Shown: positions 1 through 9,133, counted from the first letter of the stretch. The stretch is 64,000 nucleotides of DNA from Azophilus sp963663395 (GCA_963663395.1 OY760226.1:2542001-2606000); one strand, 5' to 3'. The notes: generated by a model from the letters alone, not told the origin. Numbers and translations are program-made.

Positions 1-761
1 TCCGACGATCCGGGGCGACCGATGCGCATGTCCCGGAGCGCGCCCGCGCTGTCGAACGCCATTTGCGGAGCGATCCGCAGGCGGCGTCCGTCGTGGACGA
101 CAGAGCCCGCGACGGTAATGTCGTTCTCGGTGCCGATCCCCTGGAACAGGATGTCCATGGGCAGCCCGAGCCGGCCGAGCCGGACATGGTCGATTTCCAC
201 GTACACGGCCTCTTGGGGCTCCCCGGCCGTCTGCACCTTGGCGACGCCGTCGACGGCTTTCAGGGCGGTGACGATGTCGCGGGCCATGTCCTGGATCTCG
301 GCGCTGTCGTAACCGGGCGCCGAGACGGCATAGAGTATGCCGAAGACATCCGCGAAGTCGTCCTCGACCAGGGGAACGCCGGCGCCGGGCGGCAGCAGGC
401 CGGCGGCCTCGCCTACCCGGCGGCGCAGTTCATCGAAGATCTGGCGGGTTTCCTCCGTGCCGTACTGTTCCTTGATCTCCACCTGCAACTCGGAGCGGCC
501 GGCCACCGACTTGGACACGATTCTTTCGATGTATGGCAGTTCCTGGACGGCGGCCTCCACGACATCGGTGACTTCCTGTTCCACTTCCCGTGCGGAAGCA
601 CCCTCGTATTCGGTGACGATCAGCACGATCTGGATGGGAAAGGGCGGATCCTCGAGACGGCCCACGGTGTCGATGCCCCAGGCGCCGCCGAGCAGGCAGG
701 CAAGTATCAAGAGCCATGGATACAGCGGCCGTTCGATGGACCACCTGGCGACGTTCCACAT
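1..761 (-). CDS. RND efflux transporter permease, N-terminal part (runs off window start)
   Basis: About 253 residues are visible from an ATG at 761. A hydrophobic segment at residues 13-30 (PLYPWLLILACLLGGAWG) is followed by a periplasmic porter region with the typical early motif RLEDPPFPIQIVLI and a VEAAVQELPYIERIVSKS stretch, as in AcrB-family permeases. The protein would sit in the inner membrane and export substrates with proton exchange; the transmembrane core, including the proton relay, lies outside the window. The gene starts 37 bp after the adaptor gene at 799-1866 and is probably co-transcribed with it. No outer-membrane factor is visible nearby. The substrate cannot be inferred. 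The ATG is the best start, although its ribosome site is weak. Confidence 0.85.
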   Translation of the reverse strand, partial: MWNVARWSIERPLYPWLLILACLLGGAWGIDTVGRLEDPPFPIQIVLIVTEYEGASAREVEQEVTDVVEAAVQELPYIERIVSKSVAGRSELQVEIKEQYGTEETRQIFDELRRRVGEAAGLLPPGAGVPLVEDDFADVFGILYAVSAPGYDSAEIQDMARDIVTALKAVDGVAKVQTAGEPQEAVYVEIDHVRLGRLGLPMDILFQGIGTENDITVAGSVVHDGRRLRIAPQMAFDSAGALRDMRIGRPGSS

Positions 762-798
762 GATTGCTTACACCCGGCCCGGAGCTTGCCGTTCCGGC

Positions 799-1866
799 TC
801 AGGCTCCATCCGGGGCAGTGTCGACCGGGCGGATGCGCATGCCCGGCTGCAACTGGCGGGCGCCGGTTGCCACCACCATGGCGCCCCCGTCCAGCCCGGA
901 CAGTACGGGTATGCCTGCCGCATCGGGCGCGCCGACCTCCACCGCCTGCTTGCGCACGGCTCCGGTTTCCGGTTCGTAGAGCCAGACGAAAAAGCGCTTG
1001 TCCGGGCCGCTGAGCAGAGCGCTGGCGGGCAGGCGCGGGAAGGCCACGGCACCCTCGGGGGCGCGCAGCGTGACCTGCACGGCCGCGGTCATGCCGGGCA
1101 TGACGTTGAACTCCGCGGGGCGTTGCATGGTGAAGGAGACCTCGTAGGTCTGCGCCACGGCGTCTGCTTCACCCCGATTTTCGCGGTAGGTCAGGGGAAA
1201 TCGTTGTGCCGGGGCGAAGGGAAAGACGGCTTCGATGCCGACCACCTGTTCGGTGTTGACGGTAACCAGGAGTTGCTCGGGGACTCCCGCGACCACCTGC
1301 AACTCGTGCAGGTCGTTCAAGCGGACGATGGGATCGCCGGCGCTGATCTGAACATGGTTGTCCAGGTAGCGCCGCGCCACCTGGGCATCGAAAGGCGCGA
1401 CGATGCGGCTTTTTGCCAGTGACTCGCGGCGCTGTTCCAGGCGCACCTGCTGCAGTTCGTGCATGGATCGCGCATCGTCCACCAGCGAGGCGGCAATGCC
1501 GTGCTGATCCAGTAGCCTGCGCTTGCGATCCAGGTCCTGGCGGGCCAGTTGCACCTGCAGCTCGGCTTCCCGCACCGCCAGGCGGAAGTCGGTGGGGTCG
1601 AGGGCCGCGACCAGTTCTCCGCGCTCGACGGTCTGGCCCTCGCGCACGGACAGCTCCGCCAGTACGCCGTCCACCTCGAAGGACAGGTCGATGGACTGGG
1701 CTGCTTCCACCCGGGCGACGAACTCATGGGTCGTCACCCGGCCGGGCGCCTGAACGACGATCACCTTGGCGGGGCGAATGGACTGCTCGACAGCCGCCGG
1801 TTCCGTTCGGGCGCCGCAACCCGCAAGCAGAACCACTGCGGCCAGAATGAATACCCGAGGAATCAA
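799..1866 (-). CDS. RND efflux periplasmic adaptor (HlyD/AcrA family lipoprotein)
   Basis: A 355-residue membrane fusion protein. It starts with a hydrophobic segment ending in a lipobox (VVLLAGC, Cys about residue 17), so it is probably a lipoprotein. It then has a barrel-sandwich/lipoyl half (SFEVDGVLAELSVREGQTVE), an alpha-helical hairpin rich in Arg/Gln (about residues 85-135), the second lipoyl half (IVAPFDAQVARRYLD) and a beta-barrel domain. It links the inner-membrane permease encoded directly downstream (1-761) to an outer-membrane channel. The start is uncertain: TTG at 1866 places the signal peptide correctly and no ATG fits the frame. The family call is firm, the substrate unknown. 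Confidence 0.85.
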   Translation of the reverse strand: MIPRVFILAAVVLLAGCGARTEPAAVEQSIRPAKVIVVQAPGRVTTHEFVARVEAAQSIDLSFEVDGVLAELSVREGQTVERGELVAALDPTDFRLAVREAELQVQLARQDLDRKRRLLDQHGIAASLVDDARSMHELQQVRLEQRRESLAKSRIVAPFDAQVARRYLDNHVQISAGDPIVRLNDLHELQVVAGVPEQLLVTVNTEQVVGIEAVFPFAPAQRFPLTYRENRGEADAVAQTYEVSFTMQRPAEFNVMPGMTAAVQVTLRAPEGAVAFPRLPASALLSGPDKRFFVWLYEPETGAVRKQAVEVGAPDAAGIPVLSGLDGGAMVVATGARQLQPGMRIRPVDTAPDGA

Positions 1867-2015
1867 GGGCCGGTCCCAGTGCAAGAGAGCGCGTAACCAT
1901 ACTGGCTCGATGTCCCGCTTGCCAGCCGAGTGGGAAGGCGTTCGGCTTGTGGCGACCCGCTTACCGCTGGCTTCAGACTTGTCGGCGGGATGGCGGCGGC
2001 ATTTGCCGAACCCAG

Positions 2016-3029
2016 TCAGAAGATGGGCAGCACCCTGTCGATGGTCCAGAAAGCGGCCAGGGAGCCCATGGCGTAGACGAAGGCCCTTTCCGCGAGCACG
2101 ATATTTCCCGCGATGCGGCGCGCAACCCACAACAGCGCGAGCAGAGCGGCGATGATGGCGATCTGGCCCAGCTCGATGCCGACGTTGAACAGGAAGAGGG
2201 ACAGCGCCAGCTGATCCCGGGGCAGGCCGATGTCGGCCAGCGCGCCGGCGAAGCCGAAGCCGTGCAGCAGGCCGAACAGCAGGGCCATGATCCAGGGGCG
2301 GCCCCGGGTGAGTGCGGAGCGCCGGTCCTCGGGCATGGTCAGTTCCCGGGCGAGGAACAGGATGGACAGGGCGATGACGGCTTCCACGGGCCCCTGGGGC
2401 AGCCGCACGAGTTCCAGCACTGAAAGCGCCAGCGTGATGCTGTGGGCCAGGGTGAAGGCGGTTATGGTCTTGAGCAAAGCCCAGCGGTTCGGGATGAAGA
2501 GCACGAGCCCGATGACGAACAGCACGTGGTCGATGCCGAACACCAGGTGCTCCACGCCAAGCGTCAGGTAGGCGGCCACCTGCGGGCTGGGATCGCTTAG
2601 ATTCAGGGAAGGCGCGTCGGGCCGCAGCAGGTGGGTCGATTTTTCTCCTTCCAGGCGGCTGATCTCCACCATGACATCGGTGATGGTGCGGGACAGCCCG
2701 CTGATGTGAATGGCGCCCTCCCTGAGCGGGCACTCGATGGTCCAGCTCTGCAGCAGGGCGCTGCCGGTCACCTCGCGCACGACCGGCGAGGCGGGCGCAC
2801 ACGATTCCGGGAAGATCGGATCGATCGGCAGTCGCCGGTCTTGGAGCACGGGCTGTTTCCAAAGCACCGAAAAGACGCCGGGACCGGTTTCGGCGACCTG
2901 CAGGTACGCGGGACGAACCTCGTGGGCGAGGGCTTGCGAAGCGGCAAGCAACGCGAAGCCGAGGACCGCGATCAGCCCCGGGAAGCCCCGCATGCCAGCT
3001 CGCTGCCGGAGTTGGGAGAACCGTTCCAT
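2016..3029 (-). CDS. HupE/UreJ-like membrane protein with signal peptide
   Basis: A 337-residue protein. A signal peptide (cleavage after ALA, about residue 35) is followed by a periplasmic N-terminal domain of about 130 residues and then six or seven membrane helices. The membrane half carries the family hallmark GVEHLVFGIDHVLF, the segment TAFTLAHSITLALS and LLHGFGFAGAL, whose His/Asp residues resemble metal-permease motifs (HupE/UreJ_2 type). HupE/UreJ proteins are linked to nickel or cobalt uptake, but this long version is uncharacterised, so metal transport is an inference. ATG 3029 has a GGCGGA-type ribosome site. An upstream in-frame TTG at 3095 overlaps the stop of the PpiC gene (3092-3886) and would make the pair translationally coupled. 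Confidence 0.8.
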   Translation of the reverse strand: MERFSQLRQRAGMRGFPGLIAVLGFALLAASQALAHEVRPAYLQVAETGPGVFSVLWKQPVLQDRRLPIDPIFPESCAPASPVVREVTGSALLQSWTIECPLREGAIHISGLSRTITDVMVEISRLEGEKSTHLLRPDAPSLNLSDPSPQVAAYLTLGVEHLVFGIDHVLFVIGLVLFIPNRWALLKTITAFTLAHSITLALSVLELVRLPQGPVEAVIALSILFLARELTMPEDRRSALTRGRPWIMALLFGLLHGFGFAGALADIGLPRDQLALSLFLFNVGIELGQIAIIAALLALLWVARRIAGNIVLAERAFVYAMGSLAAFWTIDRVLPIF

Positions 3030-3091
3030 GAGAGTTTCCGCCCCGGCCCGCCGGATGAGCGGGCCGCGGGTCGAGCATTGGCGCCGGTCGA

Positions 3092-3886
3092 TCAAGGCCG
3101 GAGCACCTCGTAGCGTTGCAGGAGACTCTCGTAGTAGGCCTCGTTCGCCGCTTCACGTCGCTGCATGTTCAGGTCGTTGGCTACCTGGTTCGCTACCTCG
3201 CCGTACGGCGGCAGCACCTCCGGCAGCCGCGCTTCAAGCTTGACCAGGTGCCAGCCATAGGCGGAACGTATCGGGCCCTGCCAGCGGTCCTGGGGATCCA
3301 GTGCGGAAAGTTCCTCGGCAAAGGCGGTGCCGAAGAGGTTGCCGATTTCCCGGGCAGAGCGCGCCGCATACGACCGCTGCAGCATGAACGGGTCGCCGCC
3401 GATGTCACCGTCCGCGAGGGCGGCGAGTGCGTCCGCGTGCGCGTCTTCGCGGCGGTCGGTCGAGAAGTAGCGGTGGCTGAAGGTGTAACGGGTCGGCCGG
3501 CGGTAACGCTCCGCGTTGGCTTCGTAGTACGTGAGCAACTCGGCTTCGGCCGGTGGCTGGCCGGTGGCGATGTCCTCGGTCAAGAACCTCAGCTTCTGCA
3601 CCAGCCGCCGGCGCACGATGATGTCGCCCTCGTCGAGCGAGAGACGCTTCGCCTCCCGGAAATATGCCTCCTCGCGAATGAACTGCTCGATCAGTCCATC
3701 GAGTTCCTGCGCGGTCGGCGGGCGCCCCATCTGCGCCTGCCACTGGTCCGACAGCCGGTTGAGGTCCGGTTCGCCGACCTCGATTGTGGCATCGCCGTCG
3801 TCTGCCGAGCCGAGTGCGGCGATCCAGAAAATTACCGCGCCCAGGGCCAGGAACAGCACCAGCGGGTCTTTCAACAGGGTTTTCAT
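3092..3886 (-). CDS. PpiC-type peptidyl-prolyl isomerase, membrane-anchored
   Basis: A 264-residue protein with one N-terminal hydrophobic anchor (residues 9-27), a SurA-N-like helical segment with DGLIEQFIREEAYFREA (about 62-78), and a parvulin-like domain ending in RSAYGWHLVKLEARLPEVLP. That last motif is the usual final strand of rotamase domains. It is predicted to act on the periplasmic side as a folding catalyst. The HupE-like gene follows immediately, so it may assist that membrane protein (inference). It is transcribed divergently from the enoyl-CoA hydratase gene at 3989; the 102 bp between them should hold both promoters. Confidence 0.8.
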   Translation of the reverse strand: MKTLLKDPLVLFLALGAVIFWIAALGSADDGDATIEVGEPDLNRLSDQWQAQMGRPPTAQELDGLIEQFIREEAYFREAKRLSLDEGDIIVRRRLVQKLRFLTEDIATGQPPAEAELLTYYEANAERYRRPTRYTFSHRYFSTDRREDAHADALAALADGDIGGDPFMLQRSYAARSAREIGNLFGTAFAEELSALDPQDRWQGPIRSAYGWHLVKLEARLPEVLPPYGEVANQVANDLNMQRREAANEAYYESLLQRYEVLRP

Positions 3887-3988
3887 CGGTAAATGTTAAC
3901 TCAGGGCGAGTTCCGATTGCCGTTGGTGGACGGATTGGGGTAAAAAACGCGCTCGGTGTCACCTACACTCGATTTGCCGGGGGAAGCC

Positions 3989-4777
3989 ATGAGTTTCGAG
4001 ACCTTGATCTACGAGGTGGCGGACAACGTCGCCACCATCACCTTCAATACGCCCAAGTCCGCCAATGCCATGAGTCCGCTCGGAGCCCGGGAGTTCCGGT
4101 CGGTGGCCGAAGCCATCAATGCCGACGCCGCGGTGCGCGCCGTAGTGATGACCGGGGCCGGCAAGATGTTCTGCGCGGGCGGCGACCTCGGTTCTTTCGC
4201 CGCGGCCGGCAGCGACGCGCGCCGCCTCATCATGGAGATGGCCGGCGACCTGCACATGGGCCTCTCGCGCCTGTCCAGGAACGAGGCGCCGGTCATCGGG
4301 GCGATCAACGGCACCGCGGCAGGGGCGGGCCTGAGCCTGGTGATGGCCTGTGACCTGGCCGTCGCCGCGGAGTCGGCGGTGTTCACGATGGCCTATACCC
4401 GGGCAGGCCTCACCCCCGACGGCAGTTCCACCTATTTCATGCCCCGCAAGATCGGCGACCGGCGCGCGCGGGAGCTGATGCTGACCAACCGGGTGCTCAG
4501 CAGCGCTGAGGCGCTCGACTGGGGTGTGGTCAACGAGGTGGTGGCCAACGACGAGGTGCTGCCCCGCGCCAACGCGCTCGCGCGGCAACTGGCCACGGGA
4601 CCGACCGCGGCTTTCGGCGGGGTGAAGTTCCTGCTGAACGGCACCTTCGAGCAGACGCTGGAGTCGCAGATGGAACTGGAAGCCCGCGCGATTGCCGACC
4701 GGGTGGTCGGCGCGGACGGCCAGGAAGGCATTCACGCCTTCCTGGAGAAACGCAAACCTGTCTTCAAGGGAGAGTAA
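3989..4777 (+). CDS. enoyl-CoA hydratase/isomerase family protein
   Basis: A 262-residue crotonase-fold enzyme. The CoA/oxyanion-hole elements are present: MFCAGGDLGSF (about residues 62-72) and NGTAAGAGLSLVMACDLA (about 109-126). At the usual second catalytic position the motif is LTPDGSSTYFM, with Asp rather than Glu. That is the pattern of isomerase-type members such as PaaG more than of classical hydratases. The substrate is an unspecified acyl-CoA. The ATG at 3989 follows a GGGGGAAG ribosome site. The haloalkane dehalogenase gene starts 5 bp after the stop, so the two probably form an operon. Confidence 0.85.
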   Translation: MSFETLIYEVADNVATITFNTPKSANAMSPLGAREFRSVAEAINADAAVRAVVMTGAGKMFCAGGDLGSFAAAGSDARRLIMEMAGDLHMGLSRLSRNEAPVIGAINGTAAGAGLSLVMACDLAVAAESAVFTMAYTRAGLTPDGSSTYFMPRKIGDRRARELMLTNRVLSSAEALDWGVVNEVVANDEVLPRANALARQLATGPTAAFGGVKFLLNGTFEQTLESQMELEARAIADRVVGADGQEGIHAFLEKRKPVFKGE

Positions 4778-4781
4778 CAAC

Positions 4782-5657
4782 ATGACCACCAAGCCCCTGG
4801 CTACCAAGAAAACGGTCAAGGTCCTCGGCAAGCGCATCGCCTATGTCGAAATGGGCGCCGGCGAGCCCATTGTCTTCCTGCACGGCAACCCCACTTCCTC
4901 CTACCTGTGGCGCAACGTGATGTCCCGGGTGATCGACCTCGGCCGCTGCATTGCCTTCGACCTGGTCGGCATGGGCGATTCCGACAAGCTCGACGATTCC
5001 GGGCCGGACAGCTATACCTTTGCCGAGCACAGCCGCTACCTCGACGCTGCCATCGATGCGCTTGGCATCGAGGAGCGCGTCGCCCTGGTCGTCCACGACT
5101 GGGGCTCCGCGCTCGGCTTTCACTGGGCCAATCGCAACCGCGACGCGGTGCGCGGCATCTGCTACATGGAGGCGATCGTGCGGCCGATGAGCTGGGACGA
5201 GTTTCCGGCGTCTGCCAGGCGCATGTTCGAGGGCTTCCGGTCGCCGGCCGGCGATGGAATGGTGCTGGAGAAGAACCTGTTCGTCGAGGCCATGCTGCCG
5301 GGCTCGATCCTGCGCAAGCTGTCCGACGAGGAGATGGAGGAGTACCGCAGGCCGTTCACGGAACCCGGCGAGAGCCGCCGGCCGACGCTGACCTGGCCCC
5401 GGCAGATTCCCCTGGACGGCGAGCCGGCGGATGTGGTTGCCATTGCCCAGGACTACGCGGACTGGCTGTCGGTGTGCGATGTTCCGAAACTGTTCGTCAA
5501 TGCCGAGCCTGGCGCGCTGATCACGGGGGCGGTACGCGAATACTGCCGCGGCTGGCCGAACCAGACCGAGGTGACGGTGCAGGGCAGCCATTTCATCCAG
5601 GAAGATTCCCCGGAGGAAATCGGCGAAGCCATCAGGAGCTGGCTGCCGACGCTGTAG
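4782..5657 (+). CDS. haloalkane dehalogenase (LinB-like, HLD-II type)
   Basis: A 291-residue alpha/beta hydrolase. Visible catalytic set: halide-binding Asn36 in FLHGNPTSSYLWRN, nucleophile Asp106 with halide-binding Trp107 in VVHDWGSALGF, acid Glu130 in YMEAIVRPMSW, and His270 in GSHFIQEDSP. Glu at this position after strand 6 is the HLD-II arrangement, and the neighbouring residues read like LinB. The enzyme hydrolyses carbon-halogen bonds of haloalkanes to alcohols in the cytoplasm without cofactors. The gene shares a tight operon with the upstream enoyl-CoA hydratase. Its 3' end overlaps the convergent EamA gene by 26 bp. The function class is firm; the natural substrate is not known. Confidence 0.92.
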   Translation: MTTKPLATKKTVKVLGKRIAYVEMGAGEPIVFLHGNPTSSYLWRNVMSRVIDLGRCIAFDLVGMGDSDKLDDSGPDSYTFAEHSRYLDAAIDALGIEERVALVVHDWGSALGFHWANRNRDAVRGICYMEAIVRPMSWDEFPASARRMFEGFRSPAGDGMVLEKNLFVEAMLPGSILRKLSDEEMEEYRRPFTEPGESRRPTLTWPRQIPLDGEPADVVAIAQDYADWLSVCDVPKLFVNAEPGALITGAVREYCRGWPNQTEVTVQGSHFIQEDSPEEIGEAIRSWLPTL

Positions 5658-6513
5658 TGCCGGCCCGGGCCACGAACAGGCCGGCCACGATGATCGCAAG
5701 GCCGGCCACGGACGTGGCGTGAATCGCCTCGCCGAGCACCGTACCGATCAGCACGAAGGACAGGAAAGGCGAGAGAAAGATCAACTGGCCCAGGCGCCCG
5801 GCGTTGGCGGTCAGCTTGAGTGCCCGCTGCCAGACCAGGAAAGCGATACCCATTTCGATCAGGCCGACCCACAGGCCGTAGAGCCCGGTTTCCGGCGTCA
5901 GGGGCGGCAGCCCGGGCCCCAGCAGGCACACCGCTGCGACGAACAGCGACCCGAAGGTGAAGCTCCAGGCCATCAGGCCCACGGGGTCGATATCGAGGCG
6001 GGTGTTCATCAGCCAGTAGCCCGCCCAGATCAGCGTGCTGGCGAGTGCGAGTGCCACGCCCGTCCAGTCCAGGCTTGGCGGCGCATCGAACCTTCCCTGG
6101 GAAAGCAGGATCACGACGCCGGCGTAGCCGAGCAGAATGCCCGCCAGCGTTCTCGGCATCAGCCGCTGTCCGAGTATGGGCCAGGCGAGGATGGCCAGGG
6201 TGATGGCCCAGGTGTAATTCAGCGGTTGCGCAATCTGTGCGGGCAGGCGGTCGTAGGCTTCGAACAGCACGAGGTAGTAGGCCGCCGGGTTCATCGCGCC
6301 GGCCAGGGCCGCGATACCGATGGACTTCGCGGGCAGACGGTACCTGGAGCCGGGTAGGGCCGCGCACCAGAACACCAGCGTGGAAATGAGGGTGCCGAGC
6401 AGCAGGAGCTGAACCGGTTCCACCAGGCGCAGGCCGAGCTTGAACCCGGTGGCGACCGTGGACCAGCAGGCCACGGCGACGAGACCGAGCAACAGGGCGC
6501 GCCGTTCGTTCAC
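5632..6513 (-). CDS. EamA/DMT-family transporter
   Basis: A 293-residue membrane protein with about ten hydrophobic segments in two EamA repeats (roughly residues 8-140 and 150-285). It carries typical DMT features: an N-terminal WSTVATGFKLGL helix, QPLNYTWAITLAIL, and a C-terminal repeat ending in AGLFVARA. Family members export amino acids, nucleobases or other metabolites across the inner membrane; the substrate here is unknown. The gene is convergent with the haloalkane dehalogenase, overlapping 26 bp at the 3' ends, which could give antisense coupling. Confidence 0.85.
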   Translation of the reverse strand: MNERRALLLGLVAVACWSTVATGFKLGLRLVEPVQLLLLGTLISTLVFWCAALPGSRYRLPAKSIGIAALAGAMNPAAYYLVLFEAYDRLPAQIAQPLNYTWAITLAILAWPILGQRLMPRTLAGILLGYAGVVILLSQGRFDAPPSLDWTGVALALASTLIWAGYWLMNTRLDIDPVGLMAWSFTFGSLFVAAVCLLGPGLPPLTPETGLYGLWVGLIEMGIAFLVWQRALKLTANAGRLGQLIFLSPFLSFVLIGTVLGEAIHATSVAGLAIIVAGLFVARAGTTASAASS

Positions 6514-6673
6514 CGCCTGGGTTATGGGATGCTCCTGCGTTCCGGCGCCTTATCTTACCGGTCTTTGCCGAGCCTGGCCGTCGGCAGGCGCGTGGCAAGC
6601 ACGAAGCCGGGCGACATGCGGCGCGAGCGCCCGCGCACTCGCCCTGTCCTGCCCGAGCCCGTATGCTGAAAAG

Positions 6674-7333
6674 ATGCAATGCGATGAACAGTTGCGGCGG
6701 CGCATCACCGCCAATCTCGCCGAATTCGATGTCGTCGAAAACAAGGTGGACGATGCGCACCATGCGGCGGTGGCGCTCTGCGTGACCGATCTTGCCGATG
6801 GGCCGGAACTGCCCGGCATCGAGCGGCACGAGTTCCGGGCGTCGGAGGCGGGCCTGATTCTCACGCGCAGGTCTGCGAAGCTGCAGGATCACCCCGGCCA
6901 GTGGGCGTTGCCCGGCGGGCGCCTGGACCCGGGCGAGACGCCGGTGCAGACCGCGCTCCGGGAAATGCGCGAGGAAATCGGCCTTGCGCTTCCCCCTGAG
7001 CGGGTTCTGGGTCTGCTGGACGACTTCGTCACGCGCTCTGGCTTCGTCATGACGCCGGTGGTGGTCTGGGGTGGCCCCGGCCTCGAACTGGAACCGAACC
7101 CGGAAGAGGTCGCCTCCGTGCATCACATCCCGCTGCGGGAGTTCCTGCGCCCCGATGCGCCCATACTGAAACCCGTGGCGGACAGCGAACATCCCATGTT
7201 GCGCATGCCCGTGGGCTCCACCTCGATCGCCGCCCCGACGGCGGCACTGCTCTACCAGTTTCGCGAGGCTTGCCTGCTGGGGCGGGACACGCGTGTCGCT
7301 CACTTCGAGGAGCCGGCTTTTGCCTGGCGATGA
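6674..7333 (+). CDS. NUDIX hydrolase (CoA-pyrophosphatase-like)
   Basis: A 219-residue protein with a perfect Nudix box: Gly82-x5-Glu88-x7-Arg96-Glu97-x2-Glu100-Glu101-x-Gly103. The preceding segment (LILTRRSAKLQDHPGQWALPGG) closely follows the pattern of the CoA diphosphatase subgroup (NudL type), in which an Arg-Ser motif and HxGQ come just before the box. It probably hydrolyses CoA or another nucleoside diphosphate derivative using Mg2+. ATG 6674 comes shortly after an AAAAG stretch. The gene lies alone between the divergent EamA gene and the peroxiredoxin. Confidence 0.85.
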   Translation: MQCDEQLRRRITANLAEFDVVENKVDDAHHAAVALCVTDLADGPELPGIERHEFRASEAGLILTRRSAKLQDHPGQWALPGGRLDPGETPVQTALREMREEIGLALPPERVLGLLDDFVTRSGFVMTPVVVWGGPGLELEPNPEEVASVHHIPLREFLRPDAPILKPVADSEHPMLRMPVGSTSIAAPTAALLYQFREACLLGRDTRVAHFEEPAFAWR

Positions 7334-7517
7334 CCGGCACCGAGAGCGGTGCGGCGAACGTAGCGCCGGAGCGATCGACCTGCCCGGCGTGAGTTGTACC
7401 GGCAGGCGACCCTGCGGCGAGGGCATTGACCCGTAACCGGGCAATGCGCAAACTTGCGCGTTCGACACCCCGTCGACCAATCACAGACCGCTACTCGAGC
7501 AACACGAAGGAAGGACT

Positions 7518-7997
7518 ATGGCCATTCAAGAAGGCGCGAAGCTACCCGATGCCACCATGCACATCATCAAGGACGGGCGCCCGACGCCCGTGAGTACAGA
7601 CGACCTGTTCGCCGGCAGGAAAGTCGTGCTGTTTGCCGTACCCGGCGCCTACACCCCCACCTGTTCCAACGATCATCTGCCGGGCTATGTGGTCAACGCC
7701 GACGCGATCAAGGCGAAAGGCGTCGACAGCATTGTCTGCATGGCCGTCAACGATGCGTTCGTCATGGACTGCTGGGGCAAGGACAAGAACGCCGAGGAAC
7801 TGCTCATGGTGGGCGACGGCAACGGCGACTTCACCAAAGCGCTGGGCCTGGAACTGGACGGTTCCGGTTTCGGCCTGGGTCAGCGTTCCCAGCGATTCGC
7901 CATGATCGTCGATGACGGCACCGTCACGAAGCTCGCGGTCGAGAAGGGCGGCGCGCTGGATGTGAGCAAGGCCGAATCGATCCTGGCGGACCTGTAA
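7518..7997 (+). CDS. peroxiredoxin (Prx5-type)
   Basis: A 159-residue thioredoxin-fold protein. The peroxidatic motif PGAYTPTCS places Cys49 after the conserved Pro/Thr residues, and the length and LPGYVVNADAIKAKGVDSI segment match the Prx5 subfamily. Cys74 and Cys85 are further cysteines, and one could serve as resolving residue. It reduces hydrogen peroxide and organic peroxides in the cytoplasm with glutaredoxin or thioredoxin. The ATG has a strong AAGGAAGG ribosome site and the gene appears monocistronic. Confidence 0.92.
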   Translation: MAIQEGAKLPDATMHIIKDGRPTPVSTDDLFAGRKVVLFAVPGAYTPTCSNDHLPGYVVNADAIKAKGVDSIVCMAVNDAFVMDCWGKDKNAEELLMVGDGNGDFTKALGLELDGSGFGLGQRSQRFAMIVDDGTVTKLAVEKGGALDVSKAESILADL

Positions 7998-8103
7998 GGC
8001 CTGCTGCCAAGCCCGAACCGGGCCGCGAATCGGGTCGTTGCCCGCTCTTTCCCGGGATTCGGGCGTTGGTCCTTCCGCCTCGGCGCACCGGTCGGTGGGG
8101 CTG

Positions 8104-8286
8104 CTAGTCCGGTTCGTCTGACGGGCGCGGCGGTTCCACGCCCTGGGCGCAGTCCCAGGCCTCGTCGTCGGGTCGACACACCCATTCCGGGTCGCCTGCT
8201 GCGGCGAGAACGCCGTTTGCCGGCGCCCTGGAACCACAGGCCCCTAGAGCCAGAACAAGAACGATTGACCAGCAGGCGAATCTCAT
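8104..8286 (-). CDS. small lipoprotein, unknown function
   Basis: A 60-residue protein with a hydrophobic signal (residues 6-16) and a lipobox LALGAC placing the lipidated Cys at position 17, followed by an acidic, proline-rich tail containing two more cysteines (VCRPDDEAWDCAQG). It is predicted to be anchored in the membrane facing the periplasm. The frame continues open upstream, but the lipobox fixes the start at ATG 8286. I do not recognise a family. Confidence 0.55.
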   Translation of the reverse strand: MRFACWSIVLVLALGACGSRAPANGVLAAAGDPEWVCRPDDEAWDCAQGVEPPRPSDEPD

Positions 8287-8536
8287 GGCCCGGGGACTTT
8301 GCCTGTTGCCCGCATGGCTGTCAAAGCGACGCGTAAACGTCATGAAATGATCACACGTATTGGCCGTGATGCCATTGAACCGAATGCCCTCTTTGGTCAT
8401 CATACGCGCGCCCGGTCCTTGAGGCTGGCGGAACAGGGTGATCGAATCGACCAGGTTCGCGCCCGCTGGCCGCTGTCTCCTCGGGCTGAGGCAACGCTCC
8501 GTTAGGGATAGAGCACCGATTGGGCAGACGGTCACC

Positions 8537-9133
8537 ATGATCGCCACGGTAGATTGTTACGAACGCGTACCGCGCATACTGCGGTTGGACGTTGCCGGCC
8601 GGCCGGTGGACTGGGTCAGCTGGCAGGAAACCGTATGCCTGTACGCCCGGGAAATCGTGGTCTGGACGCTGGGCGACCCGGTGCTGCGCATTCGCGGCGG
8701 TCACTCCCGTTTCGACGGAAGCCCCAGCGCCATGGACCTGCACGGCATCGTCGCCTGCAACGGCCATGTGCAATCGCCCTCGGACAGCGTCCCGCCCCTG
8801 ACCAACCAGGCGCTGTTCGGCCGCGACCGCAATACCTGCCTGTACTGCGCAAAGCGCCTGTCCGACAGCGAACTGACGCGTGACCATGTCGTCCCCACCT
8901 CCCGGGGCGGAAACGACACATGGGACAACTGCGTGGCCGCCTGCCGGCGCTGCAACCACCACAAGGGCAACCGGTTGCTGCACGAGTGCGGCATGCAGTT
9001 GCTGGCGTTGCCCTATGTGCCGAACTTTTCCGAGTACCTCGCCCTGATCAACAGCGGCCGGATTCTGGGCGACCAGATGGATTTCTTGCGCAGGAACTTC
9101 GGGGCGAACAGCCGCCTGCTGCACCAGGCATAA
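8537..9133 (+). CDS. HNH endonuclease family protein
   Basis: A 198-residue protein. The C-terminal half holds a zinc-binding HNH nuclease domain: CLYC (Cys101, Cys104), the catalytic-type DHVVPTSRGG (His117), DNCVAACRRCN (Cys136, Cys139) and KGN. The N-terminal 90 residues (VPRILRLDVAGRPVDWVSW) match the conserved extension seen in widespread stand-alone bacterial HNH proteins, not phage or intein enzymes. Its biological role is unknown; it has no restriction partner here. ATG 8537 is the first start after a long leader. Confidence 0.85.
   Translation: MIATVDCYERVPRILRLDVAGRPVDWVSWQETVCLYAREIVVWTLGDPVLRIRGGHSRFDGSPSAMDLHGIVACNGHVQSPSDSVPPLTNQALFGRDRNTCLYCAKRLSDSELTRDHVVPTSRGGNDTWDNCVAACRRCNHHKGNRLLHECGMQLLALPYVPNFSEYLALINSGRILGDQMDFLRRNFGANSRLLHQA

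Noticed and set aside
2016..3156. Very long minus-strand frame (799-3156) joining the adaptor gene to upstream codons.
   Set aside because: The part above 1866 overlaps the HupE-like gene in another frame and has no family features; the lipoprotein signal fixes a later start.
8299..8505. 68-codon frame between the lipoprotein and HNH genes.
   Set aside because: No ribosome site, no recognisable features, and it overlaps the probable HNH leader.
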